This document shows, piece after piece, positions 35,701-47,700 of a stretch of 64,000 bases of DNA. The DNA comes from Larix kaempferi (lineage: Eukaryota; Streptophyta; Pinopsida; Pinales; Pinaceae). Every line of letters starts with the position of its first letter. The stretch's first letter is position 1. The stretch covers positions 19,765,001 through 19,829,000 of the forward strand of contig BSBM01000643.1 in NCBI GenBank assembly GCA_027924585.1, given 5' to 3'. The notes below the pieces were generated by a model. That model did not search any database. It saw only the letters and a program-made list of their open reading frames with translations, and was not told the origin of the DNA. The position numbers and the translations under genes were made by a program.

Positions 35701-38700
35701 TTGTGAAGGTTGCATGTAATCAGTCCCGGGAGATCTTGCCGGTCGTGCTGGGCACATAAAGGATCCTGGGATGCTCTTGTCAGGTTTTGCAGATGCACAT
35801 AATCAGTCCTGAGACTCCCCCGGTTGCCACGCGAGAGATGATGAAGACCTACATGGAGGCTAGGCCTACATCTAGTATGAAAAAGGGCTGGCTCTGTAGA
35901 ACTTCCTATGACAAGAAGAATTGAGAGATCGCACCAGTGATCGAGATGATGAGTACAGCAGCAGTGACGATGATGCTCCGTGATCCAGTGACGTTGATCC
36001 AGCTCCAGTATTGAAGACTTGTGCTTATATGTATTGATGACCCGTGTCAAGAGAATACATTCCTAGTTAAGAGGGAGTGTTGATGTATTTGTAACTTCGG
36101 AAGATATTCACTTGTATATTGTATGTATTACATTTGTACTTTATTGTATCCCCAACGGAGATGTATTATTCCTCTGATTGGAAGTGTTGTCATTTGTATT
36201 TGCAAGTGTCGCAATTTACATTGCAAGTGTCATAACTTATATTTGATGGGTTATTAGACTACCTTGGTGGGGTCGACCCTGTATGAGTCATGTGGATGGG
36301 TTATTAGGCTTCCTTAGGAAGTTGGCTCAGTCAGGGTTAAAGGCAGGTTAATTTGTTGTATAAATAGAGAGTGTGACTCTCTCATTTTACTCATTCACTC
36401 ACTCATCCAACTTGCATAGTTGAGAGAGAGGAGTGCGCACAAGTGGAGGAGTAGCTGCTGAAGACATCTATCTTTTGGGGTTTGATCTTTGTGATCCTTG
36501 TATTGGTGCTTATTCTATCTCTAAGGAAGTTGCGGGGTTTTTCACCTTCTTGGTTTTCCCCGAGGAAACTCTGTGTCTCGTGTCTATGATTGTTATGCTG
36601 TGCATGTTATTCTCTTAGTAGGATCCTAGATAATATTTGAATGAAATTATCAAAATTCTAACAGTGCTTGACCAGGTGCTTCAGCGCCAGGTTGAAGGTT
36701 GATCGAAGTCAACATCTTGGTAACTGACCAAGTGCCTCCATTCGTAAAGAATGGCTCTCAGCGCCAGGATGAGCTTTCAGTCCTAGACTAAATGTTGATT
36801 AACCACCTGCAGGACCTACTTAGTCCTTGACCAAGAATCTGCCTGGTCCTAGACCAGGATGTCTCTGTCTCAACTTGCAGGATCTGCTTGGTCCTAACAA
36901 CAAAGAAACTGTTTGGTCCCATACCAGAATACCCTAGAGACAAAGTTGTGGGGTTTTTCACCTTCTTGGTTTTCCTCGAGGAAACTCTATGTCTCTTGTG
37001 TCTATGATTGTTATGCTGTGCATGTTATTCTCTTTGTAGGATCCTAGATAATATTTGAATGAAATTATCGAAATTCTAACAGTCCTTGACCAGGTTCTTC
37101 AGCGCCAAGCTGAAGGTTGATCAAAGTCAACATCTTGGTAACTGACCAAGTGCCTCCATTCGTAAAGAATGGCTCTCAGCGCCAGGATGAGCTTTCAATC
37201 CTAGACTAAATGTTGATCAACCACCTGTAGGACCTACTTAGTCCTTGACTAAGAATCTGCCTCGTCCTAGACCAGGATGTCTCTGTCTCAACTTACAGGA
37301 TCTGCTTGGTCCTCACGACAAAGAAACTGTTTGGTCCCATACCAGAATACCCTAGAGACAAATAGGGGCCCTAGCCACATGCTAGGGACTTTGCCATGGC
37401 ATCAACCTGCTTGGTCCCTTGACCAAGAACCCCAGGAGACACCTGGGGGCCCTAGGGTACCTTCTGTTAGTTTTTCATCATTTAATTCAATATGATGTAG
37501 GATCTTAACTGAGAGAATAACATGTACAACATATCAAACACAAGAGACAAGAGACACAAAGCATTTCACCGGGGAAAACCAAGAAGGTGAAAAACCCCAC
37601 AACTTCCTCAGAGATAGAATGAGCACCAATACAAAGATCACAAAGATCAAACCCCAAAACAAGAGATAGTCTCCTAGCAGCTTCTCCTCCTCCACTTGTG
37701 CGCACTCCTCTTTCTCACTAATGCGAAGTGAGTGAGTGAATGAATGGATAAATAGAGAGGTGCTCCTCTCTATTTATACTTTACCTTTACTTTCCTTTTA
37801 CTCTAACTGGGCCGACCTCCCTTAGAAGAGTCTAATAACCCATTACCACTTGTCACTGGGCCGACCCCACTAGGGTGGTCTAATAACCCTTTAACTCATA
37901 CTGGGCCGACCCTGCTAAGGTGGTCTAATAACCCATCAAATATAAGTTACGACACTTACAATATAACCTGCGACACTTGCAAATACAAATGACGACACTT
38001 CCAATCGGAGGAATAATACATCTCCGTTGGGGATACAATAAAGTACAAATGTAATGCATACAATATACAAGTGAATATCTTCCGAAGTTACAAATACATC
38101 AACACTCCCTCTTAACTAGGAAGGTATTCTCTTGACACAGGTCATCAATACATATAAGCACAAGTCTTCAATACTGGAGCTGGATCATCGTCATTGGATC
38201 ATGGAGCATCATTGTCACTACTAGCACACTTTATTACAAACCCCCAAGGGGCCATGGTCATGTCGATTGAAAACAAAAACTGACTAGCCAAAATTGGCTA
38301 GGCACAAATGCTGGATCATTTGATACACTGGAACACAAACATTTATCATGTTTGTCAAATGGCGGCTCTTCAGATAATCCAACTGTGGTACAAAATAGGT
38401 GATAACATGTGGCTCCAACTGTGGGATGTGTGCTCGATCTGGAAATCATGCAAGGAGAGGATACGAGAACACCAGAATCTCTAGTTTATATATATAACCT
38501 GTAAAAACATCTCAACTTGACAGAAAACCTTCAGTAGCACGTGTTTATGAAAAACCAAATGAAATACCAACTATATTTATTTCTTGAAAATAAATTCTAA
38601 GAAAACTAAATATGGAAAACAAATGCTTGCTTTTTTGAAAAAGTTTTATTCTTTCTTATTCTAACACAATACAAAAGAACATGTTAAGTATAATCATAAA

Positions 38701-41700
38701 TCCAATGTAACCATTGAAGCATGTAATCAATGAAAAAACAGTTTTCCACCTTGTCTCTGGTTACCAGCCAGAGCAAGGGAATGCTTATCAGAAAGTGCAA
38801 ACCTGCTTGAATCTTTTGAATGGGAGGGCTGGATGGGGAATCATATACAAGTGATAAACGCTTGAAGTGCTCCCCAATATGGTAGGTCCCTCTATAGGCA
38901 TCCTCTATCCAGAACAGGATAGGAGGAATATACTCAGGATGACAAGGCAGTTCTGATACCTCATCATACTGATCTGAAAGGCTGTTCTGAAAATAGTATT
39001 CCGTGGAAGTGCAAGCCTCAAAGTGCTCTAATGTACAAGGGACATCAATGAGTTGAGAAATCTGTTCAACTGACTGCTCATATGTGAAAACTTTATGCTC
39101 TTCCTCTATGTATAACTGCTCAACATCTTTAAAATTCACACTCCCTTCTCTAGATACATCAAAAATAGGTTTTCCAATGTATGTCCAATAGTTATCATCC
39201 ATATCTTCGTCAAATATGGGGGAGTCTCCGTGAACTTTCTCATATTTCTAGCTGCATGCATCCTCATGCTCATAAGTGGGATTATGAACAAAATTTCCAA
39301 AAGGCTTTTGTTCATCATTAATTTCATTAGATGTGACATAGATAGGGTTCTCTATAAAAGTACATTCATCATCATCAGTATCTATGTCATCCATGATGGA
39401 TCCATCATCACTTGTATCATCACCCACATTACAAATTTCACGGATTTCTTCATAAGTGTCAATCTCTGTAATGGTTTCCTCCAGAGATGGATCAGGATTG
39501 CATATATGTTCATCACCATTGAAATGGTCTTGAAAAGCTTCCCCCTCAAAATTTTTACCCACACAATTTATATTCTCAGGCTCTATCTTTTCACCAAACT
39601 TGTTGGTGAAGGTAGTCTTGAAAGCTGCAGGTGTGGTGAATGAATTATGTGGCAAACTATCGTACCAGTCACGAGCATTTTCATCCAAGGAGAGTGCAAA
39701 TAACTTCATAATAACATCGTCGTGTTGTTCTTCAGTTTTACAGACATAGGTATATATGCATTTGGAGAAGTTTCTGTTATGTCGGGCTGCAGTTGTGGCA
39801 TCAGTGCCAGTATACATGGGAAGTTTTTCGACAGCTTTCTCAGGAAGAAGGTGAGGATGACCTGTTATCTGAGAGCAATCGAGCTGAGTAAAATACTCGT
39901 CCATGATGTCAGGAAAAATGTTTTTATTTTTTCTTTAAGGTTAGAATCTTAAGAAAATTCTATGGATGTCCGAAATAGACTCAGATCCAAGTTCTTCAAG
40001 GATCCTATGAGAAGCAAGCTTGTTTAGTCTTCTCCTATAAACCTTTTCAGGCTCAGGGATAAAACTAAGCAAGCCTTCATAATTTCTTCTAGTTGAATAC
40101 CTTGAAGTGTTAACTGACAGTGGAGTCACCAGGTGGACTCAAGTCTAATTTCAGAGAGTGATTAAACTAAAAATCTACCAAAAAAGGAAAACTAAAAAGG
40201 GCAGTGGCGTTGCCAGATAGATTTAGAATCTATCAAAAAAGGTAAAACAAACTAGAAAAAACTAAGGTCGTCCAGGAACAAAAAGATTTGTCCCCGGTAG
40301 CGGCGCCAAAGATGTTGTCCGCCAGATTGCACACCAGCAGCGGAAATCTTTCGAAAGCTGTCTCCCTCACTGGAAGTGGGGAGAGGTGTGGCCTTGGGGG
40401 CAAGCAATGAGCCAGGTACTGTCACCTGAATCCCAGCTCCTCCGTTTAGGCTAACTCCTAACGAAGCCAAGGGGGGTAGTCCCTACAAAGAGTTTCACTA
40501 AGGCTCTTGCGTTTTAAGATTTTAAGTGTGAAATGATGCGGATGGGTGTTGTTTAGGAGTTTTCTTGTGATGAGACCAAATTAAAAGATGAAATAGCAAG
40601 ATAAGACGCAATCCACGTTGCTAAATAAGATATCAAAGACAACAGTATGTTTCAAGACTTATAATCAGATAAAGCATTCACAATATGAAAATAAACACAA
40701 GGACAAATGGTCTTGATCAAGATAAAGATTTTAAATAACCAGTGCCTTATGGAGTCAAAGAAAAGATGTGATGCTGAATGTGTGGGTCTTGAAAGAGTAC
40801 TATTCGTGAGATCGTTATGCAAATTATCTTGATAAATTACAAATTTTAGTGGTCTTTGATTATTAGGCTAAGAAACAAGGATATCAAAAGAGTTACACCA
40901 AACAGGAAAAATACTGGCAACCTATTAGATGATAGGTCGGGAGCACCCAGATTCAGAGGATAGGTGTCCAATGTTTAAACCGCCCTCGAGTCTGATAGTG
41001 GATTCTCGGCACCACCTGTTTCAGGAAGCAACCTCAGTATTTAACGCCGGCTTGGATTGGGGTAAAGTTTTAGTTAGGTTATCACATGTAAACTTAGCAG
41101 ATCCTTCACCTTTCTGAGTACTAGCCCAACCTTTTCAGGTTGGCAGAGCATACGGGTGTTGGACAATCAACCAAAATAAATTAATTAAAGAGGGAATGTG
41201 AGTTGAAGTATTTTATTAATTAAGAGCACCGTTCAACTCTCCGATAGAGAGTGCTCTTGACTTAGTCTTAAGACCAAAGTTCAAGAGACTTTTCTAATCT
41301 AATATGCCTAATGCAAGGGGAAAAATGCAAGTCTAAAAATGCTCTTCGACAGAGAGTGCTCTTGACTTGGATTTGGCCAAGTTCAACAGGCTTTGTTTAT
41401 TTTATTGAAAGTAAGAGCAGTTGTGAAAGTAAACCATGTGATAGCTCAAAAGATATAAAAGACGATTAGCATGCTACTTGCAAAATGAAAATTAAAAAAT
41501 GACTTAGTGTTCTACCAAACAAATTTACTCTAAGGTGGGGTCTTCCTCCGAACAAGGTTGACCACTAGAACTGCTAGTCCTTGAGAACTTTCTAGCTAGC
41601 TGAAATTTCGACCAAGGAGGCTTAACGGGAAAAGAGGAGTAACCACAAAGTTATGTGGTCCTGCCCTTGGGATACTACCTCAAGTCAAAGCTTGGAAGAG

Positions 41701-44700
41701 AGCACAAAAAATGAAATATTTGACTACTCTAAAGAATGGAAAGCAAAGATCTAAGTTAATCAACACAACACTCGTTCCCAAATGGGGAAGAAAACCCAAA
41801 AGTGGAGGACTCCTCCACTTGAACTTTTTATTAATTTTATACAATTGCCTTTGGGAGTTAAACCCTTGAAAGGTCTTCTTTGAGAAACGTAAGATAAACA
41901 AATTATTGCAATAAAACCTGGAAGCCTTTGAAGGCTAGTACAAAAATGAGATTGTTTCTTGGTTTATTGCTTGGTTTGGATCTTCTCCTTGAATATACTT
42001 TGCTCTTCTTTGAATGTTACTTCACAAGTTTTATCTCCTCTTTCAAGAGACCTACACAAGCTTGGAAAAAACACCCAACAAGCACCCATTAAACGTTAAA
42101 AATCAAATGAACTTGAAACCTACTAAGTCTAAAATTGAAAACTAAGGTCTAAAACGTGAAAAGCATGAGATTTTAACTTGAAACTATTAAGATGGTAAAA
42201 CAGACCAGCGAACGACAAACGCCTAAAAAGTGATGGGAAAGAGATTGAAAGCAAATTTTTTTTGAAATATTTTTATGAAAAAATTCTATCTTTCAAAAGG
42301 AAATAAAACTTCAAACAAATGCAAGCTATGCTTAATGTAAAAACGAGATCTAGAATGCTCTAATACTTAGCTTTCCAATGCATGAGATTTATTAATAAAG
42401 TGAAATCTAATTATTAAAGAAACTAACTCTAACAATGTGAAGCAAACTAAGAATGAATCTAACAAATACTAACTTAAGCAAATCGTTTTTGTGTTTTTTG
42501 TGGTTTTAGGGCACCTTTTGGAGGATGGATGAGAGGAGCCAATGAGGGAAAAACGAAAGGAATGGAGGGAGGGAAGATGAAGGGAGACGAATGGAAGATG
42601 AGGAGCAAAACGAAAGGAAGAGAGGGCTTTAGGATGGAAAAACGAGAGCAAGAAGAGGGATGAATATCAAGGCAAAGAGGTTTCAAAGAGCAAGGGTGGA
42701 AGCTAGAAGAAGTAAGCCTAAGGGACAAGTAACCAATGAAGTTTGTTTTGAAAATGTTTGTTGATGGAGGAAGAGGCCAAATACTCCTACTTGAAAGTTT
42801 CTTCTTTTGAAATGAAGAGAAGACCTTGAAGACCTGCAAGATAGATTGATTAGATGCCAAGAACCACCATTAAGTAAAGAGTGACTTAATCACTAAGCCT
42901 TTCTCCACCTTGGGAAACCTCTGCAAAAACCTTATTATGAAGCATACAAAAACCGAAAGATGTATTTCTAATCAAAGTTAAAACATACATCTAATAATGA
43001 AATTGCATGAACAATGAACAAGATGAAAGAGATATCACCAATAGTGTGAAGAACATCCCAATTGCTCCAGCATGGACCTCCAAAGTCTAAACTTTATTCA
43101 ATATTAAACATATATTACAACAATATTTTGGTAGAGTGTTCATGCTCAAAATCTCCATGAAGAATAGAGCCCAAATGGCTTCTTTATATAGCAAAGGCTA
43201 GCTACCAAATACCTAAGTCGAATTGGCTTTGAGAAGAGAGCCAAAAGCACTAAACACTAGTTCGAATTCCATTTAATCTCAATCAACACCAAGCTTTGGA
43301 GCTAATCTCACCAAACAACTCGAGTTCATGGTCTATGTGGATGGGGAGGTGACCTCCACCTAGGCAAGGTGACCCCCATCCTCTTCTTGGAATGATCACC
43401 ATCCAATATATGAATGCCACATGTAGAACTCGCACTCCAAATAGAGAATGACGTGAGCTTGAGGTAGGTGGCGTGAGCTTGAGGTAGGTGCTTGGAGTTT
43501 TAATCCTCAATCATGGTAGTTGAGAGTGGGAGGTGGCCTCCACCTAGGCAAGGCGCCCCCACTCCCATTCAATGCAACTCCAAACCAACCAAATTCCATT
43601 TAATAACCACTCCACATCACCCAAATCGAGTTTGCATGCATGGAGGGCGAATTGGCTCGGAGAGATTTGCTTGTGTTGACTGTACACTTGATTGAATGTT
43701 GACTGAGATGATTGGAATCTTCATAAATGCTGAGTGCCATGTCAATTAGCCTTTTATTTTAATCTTTTTGGATTATTTTGGAGAGATTTGGATTATCTCC
43801 AAAATAATCATTTTTATTATTTTAATTAATAATTTCTCTGTAACTGGGTTTTTTGAGAAATTATTAATTATGAGGCCTAATTGACATCCGAAACTTAGGA
43901 TAAACTGGTCCATGGAGCATGAATGATTTTTGGCTTAAGTCTGGAGCCTTCATCATCAAATTCGGATCCCGGATGACTGACATATTACAAATTGATATTT
44001 CTCTATTTAAACTATAAAGAAATTTATTAAATTTAAAAAATAATTAAAAACCCAAATTGGTAAAAATTTTTTCGAAATTTTTTCTGAGGGTTCTATGGAC
44101 CTAGGACATAACCGACACTTATTCTAATAGTGTCTAGTAGGCTTATATACATCAGTTGGACTCTAATAACCCCCCATGGCTAAAATTTTCAAAATTGGGC
44201 ATTCCCGCTTTGGAGGAAGCGGGAGAAAACGTCATCGATTATAGCTCGGCTATAGGCACAGTATAATTGACAAGGGAAAAAACTCCCTGGAAAACCTTAG
44301 TTGCTTAATCAAGTCATGGGGGACTGAGACACTCAAAATCCTACTAGCACACTTTATTAGAAACCCCCAAGGGGCCATGGTCATGTCGACTGAAAACAAA
44401 AATTGACTAGCCAAAATTGGCTAGGTACAAATGCTGGATCATTTGATACACTGGAACACAAACATTTATCATGTTTGTCAAATGGCGGCTCTTCAGATAA
44501 TCCAACTATGGTACAAAATAGGTGATAACATGAACTTCTCTCTCTCCCAAGTGATGCGCAAGTCAAGTGAGTGAATGAGATAATGAGGTGCACTAACCTC
44601 TTATTTACAATGTTCCCCCAAGTTTCTGGTACGCAGGGACGCGGGAGCGGGGAAACGCAGAAATGACATATGCAAAAGTACCCCCCAAATTTTAGGAAAC

Positions 44701-47700
44701 GTTGAAGGGTACGTCGAGGTCTTCAACATAGGGGACCCCACCAGAAATACTACAAAATTAAAAAATTCCAATATAAGATTTTAAAGATTAATTGTAACAA
44801 AATAGTAACATCATGTATCTAGTATTGAGGCTATTACTTTATCAATGTACTGTGAATTGGGTGATTCTATGACTATGTTTAGATTAAAAAAATTAAATAT
44901 GGTTTAATAATTAATTTAGCATTTATTTATGATAAAAAAATTTAAAAGACCCATGACACAACAAAACTTAATAAAATTTAAAATTTAAAATTTAATTAAG
45001 TTACAAATGTGTTAAAACTTAATTTATAAAATAAAAACAAATTAATAAAAAAACTACCATACCTGTCCTGTCGGGTTCACGAAACCGTGTTACTATTGAA
45101 ACCCGATGGGATAGACGGATTCAAACCCTAACGCGGCGGCAAAACAATCGAGCTCGAGATGCCCGAAACGGAGATGAGGAGATCTGTAGAATCCTTCACG
45201 CGCGGACGGAGTTCGAACTGGTAAAAGATGAAACAACGAGCCCGCAGTTCAAAGTCGACCCTGTAAAAGTCCTTGTGAATGCCCTCACGCGCCGATGGGT
45301 AAAGGAAAAGATTCCCGAATAAGAATCTGATGGATTTCAGGCAGACGTGTGGTCCAATTTAGACCGCTGGATGACAGGAAACTTGTCCACGTTTCTGACT
45401 TTTCAGAGAACGACCCGGGTATGCGTTTCCTGTGGTTTTCGGATTTGGGTACGACAGGGAAACGACCCCAATCGCGTTTCCTCGTTCCGGAAACCTCGCG
45501 AGGTCGAGGAAACTTGTTTCCGAGGTTCGGAAACGCGTACCCGTGTAACACTGCTTATTTATACAATTGCAAACATGAAAAATCCCTAACTGGGCCGACT
45601 TCACATGTAAATCCCCAAGGTTTACATTGATTCTTTCATGTGTTTACATAAGTTTCCTTAGGAGGTACAAACAATTACAATGAAAGTACAATAAAATACA
45701 ATGAATAATATATTCCGAAGTTGCACAAAATCCAACAGTTTTGACAAGGAAGCAACCTTGCAATCTTTCGCAAAGGGATTGTATTCATGGCATGACTTGC
45801 ATTTAAACGACAACTGCTCATTGGCAAGCTTTTGGAGACGTGTCCAATTATCTAGGGTGAGATTGATTGCTTCAAGATGCCCCTTCTCCAGATTTACTTC
45901 AACACAAATTTGGGTATAGGAAAACATACCCCCTTTTGGATTAGATTTGTGAATATACTTCCCTATAACATTTCATATGGCCTTGAGGGATTTGTCATTC
46001 TAGTAATGAAGGGGGCAAACAAGGGAGGTGAACCTACTTAGTGACTATTGAAGGGACATATGATTTTGGGTCAAAATTCAATGTCCAATAGTTTAGATAC
46101 ATTCCCTTGTGGCCCATAAAGTAGAGGTTGTTGCAAAAACTGAGGTCTCTATCTTCCCTGAGTTCAAACTTGAAAGTATAAAATCATGTACTAGAGAAAA
46201 AAGTATGAGTTTACCTTTACTCAGAGCTATCTATTTTTTTTGCACCCATTGATCCATAGCCCGGGGAGAGGGCCATAATCGAGTGAATTTCATTATAAGG
46301 GCACGCTTAGTTTGAGGGATGTTACCTGTGAAGTAGTAGGCAAGAGATTCACATCTGGATCAAAAATCAAGACAGAGGTGTTTTATGGGAGCTTCGATGT
46401 TGGGAGGCCACTAGAGATTGAAAGGTGAAGCCCTTGATAGAAAGGGTTGGGGATTCAGATGAGTTTCCCCCACCTAGGTCCATTGCTAGGAAGGCCTAAT
46501 GAATTGTAAGGAGCAAGTAGGGGGGAGGGAGCAACGTGGCTAGGTTTTTTTCTCCAATAGTAGTTTTGGGGTTTCAAGTGAATATTAGTAAAACAATGGT
46601 GATGGTAATTGGTACTAGATATTAAGATTAGTAAATCATTTTTAAGGTTCATAAAATAGAAGTCTCTTCTTTTAACTATTTTGGGATTTGAAGCTTTTCT
46701 TAATTATAAATGGAATGCATGCATTAAAAGAGTTATAGGTTGACTGAAATCCCTTTATTGGATTGAGAATAATTGTAAGATACATTAATGCGTATGGAAA
46801 GCGATGAAGGTTCTATCTAGAACTTTGGTATGGAAGCCTAATTTGAGGACCAAGACATTCTCAAGAGGGTTGGAAGAAACTGGGAGTGAGTAATTTTATA
46901 TGGAAGCCTAGTTTAGAGACCAACACTTTCTCAAGAGAGTTGGAAGAAAATGGGAGCAAGGTTGCAAAACCCCTACCTAACCCTTTTGGCCAAAAAAGCA
47001 TGCCCCCTTTAGATGTAGAAGCATTTTGTCACTTTAATTACATACATAGGAAAAATTCAACACAAAGGAAACAAACATCTCCCATATTGGTCTAGGACGA
47101 AAATAGATGTGAAAGTTTGGTATATAAGATAAGTGCAAATTGGTTCAACAAATGGGGAACTGATGAGAAAGGCTTACCAATAAATCCAATAACTTTTAGA
47201 GAGCTAGTTCAATTTCAAATAAAAAATAGCTGTGAAAACTCAACAAAACCAAAAGAAAAGATAAACTTCTACTAGAAGGATCCTTTTTTTGTATAAAATT
47301 AGTCCTTTGACTGTCAATATTTATAATCATATACAATTTGGGTATTGTTTACAACATAGGAGATTGCATGTCAACCACTACAAGCAAAATAAAAGTACTT
47401 AAACTCTACTATCAAAATCACCCAAGAGTACTATAATAATAAAAACTACCTCTTGGGCATTGATTAATTCTAAAAGCAATCTAGCTAGCATTAAGATCAT
47501 GAATAACAATGAAGTCTAGACAACTAAAAACGTTGCGTGCCCAAGTCATAAATTTAGGTAGTTGATAGGATTGGGCTTGCTTTAGGTGGGGTTTGTCATT
47601 GTCCTTGTAGTGGTCTCACATCCATCATTGATTGGCTTTTACTTTGGGATGGTTGGCCCACAACCTTGATTTCCCTACTCAGGCTCCTCATGCGGCTTTG

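Larger units (their letters stand above)
38218..44530 (-). mobile_element. Non-autonomous Gypsy-type element with gag only
   Basis: Minus orientation. The 5' LTR is 40313..44530 (about 4.2 kb), then a primer-binding site, a gag-like ORF, and the start of the 3' LTR (38218..38407). The 190 bp of 38218..38407 match 44341..44530 at the same length, which defines the LTR start TGTTATCACC. The internal part is only about 1.9 kb and holds no protease, RT, RNase H or integrase, as in terminal-repeat elements with GAG only. The 3' LTR is truncated after 190 bp at the junction with a Copia fragment, so one end is lost by rearrangement. Confidence 0.82.
40313..44530 (-). mobile_element. 5' LTR of the Gypsy-type element, 4.2 kb
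   Basis: Bounded by TGTTATCACC (minus strand, at 44530) and GGCGGACAACA (at 40313). TATATAAAG at 43183..43190 gives a promoter with about 1.3 kb of U3 upstream. The U3 also holds two perfect inverted repeats. Open frames inside (for example 42474..42860) have no family resemblance. The LTR is more than twice the length of the internal region. Confidence 0.75.

Noticed and set aside
35595-36050. 151-codon minus-strand ORF, and plus-strand partner at 35179..35406
   Set aside because: Both read through the tandem repeats before the Copia LTR. Repetition explains the open frames.
35160-36060. Possible CRISPR-like array
   Set aside because: The units are contiguous and degenerate, with no unique spacers, and the context is a plant retrotransposon.
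42474-42860. 128-codon minus-strand ORF
   Set aside because: It lies inside the long Gypsy-type LTR and is Ser/Pro/Leu low complexity from purine-rich DNA on the other strand. No domain is visible.
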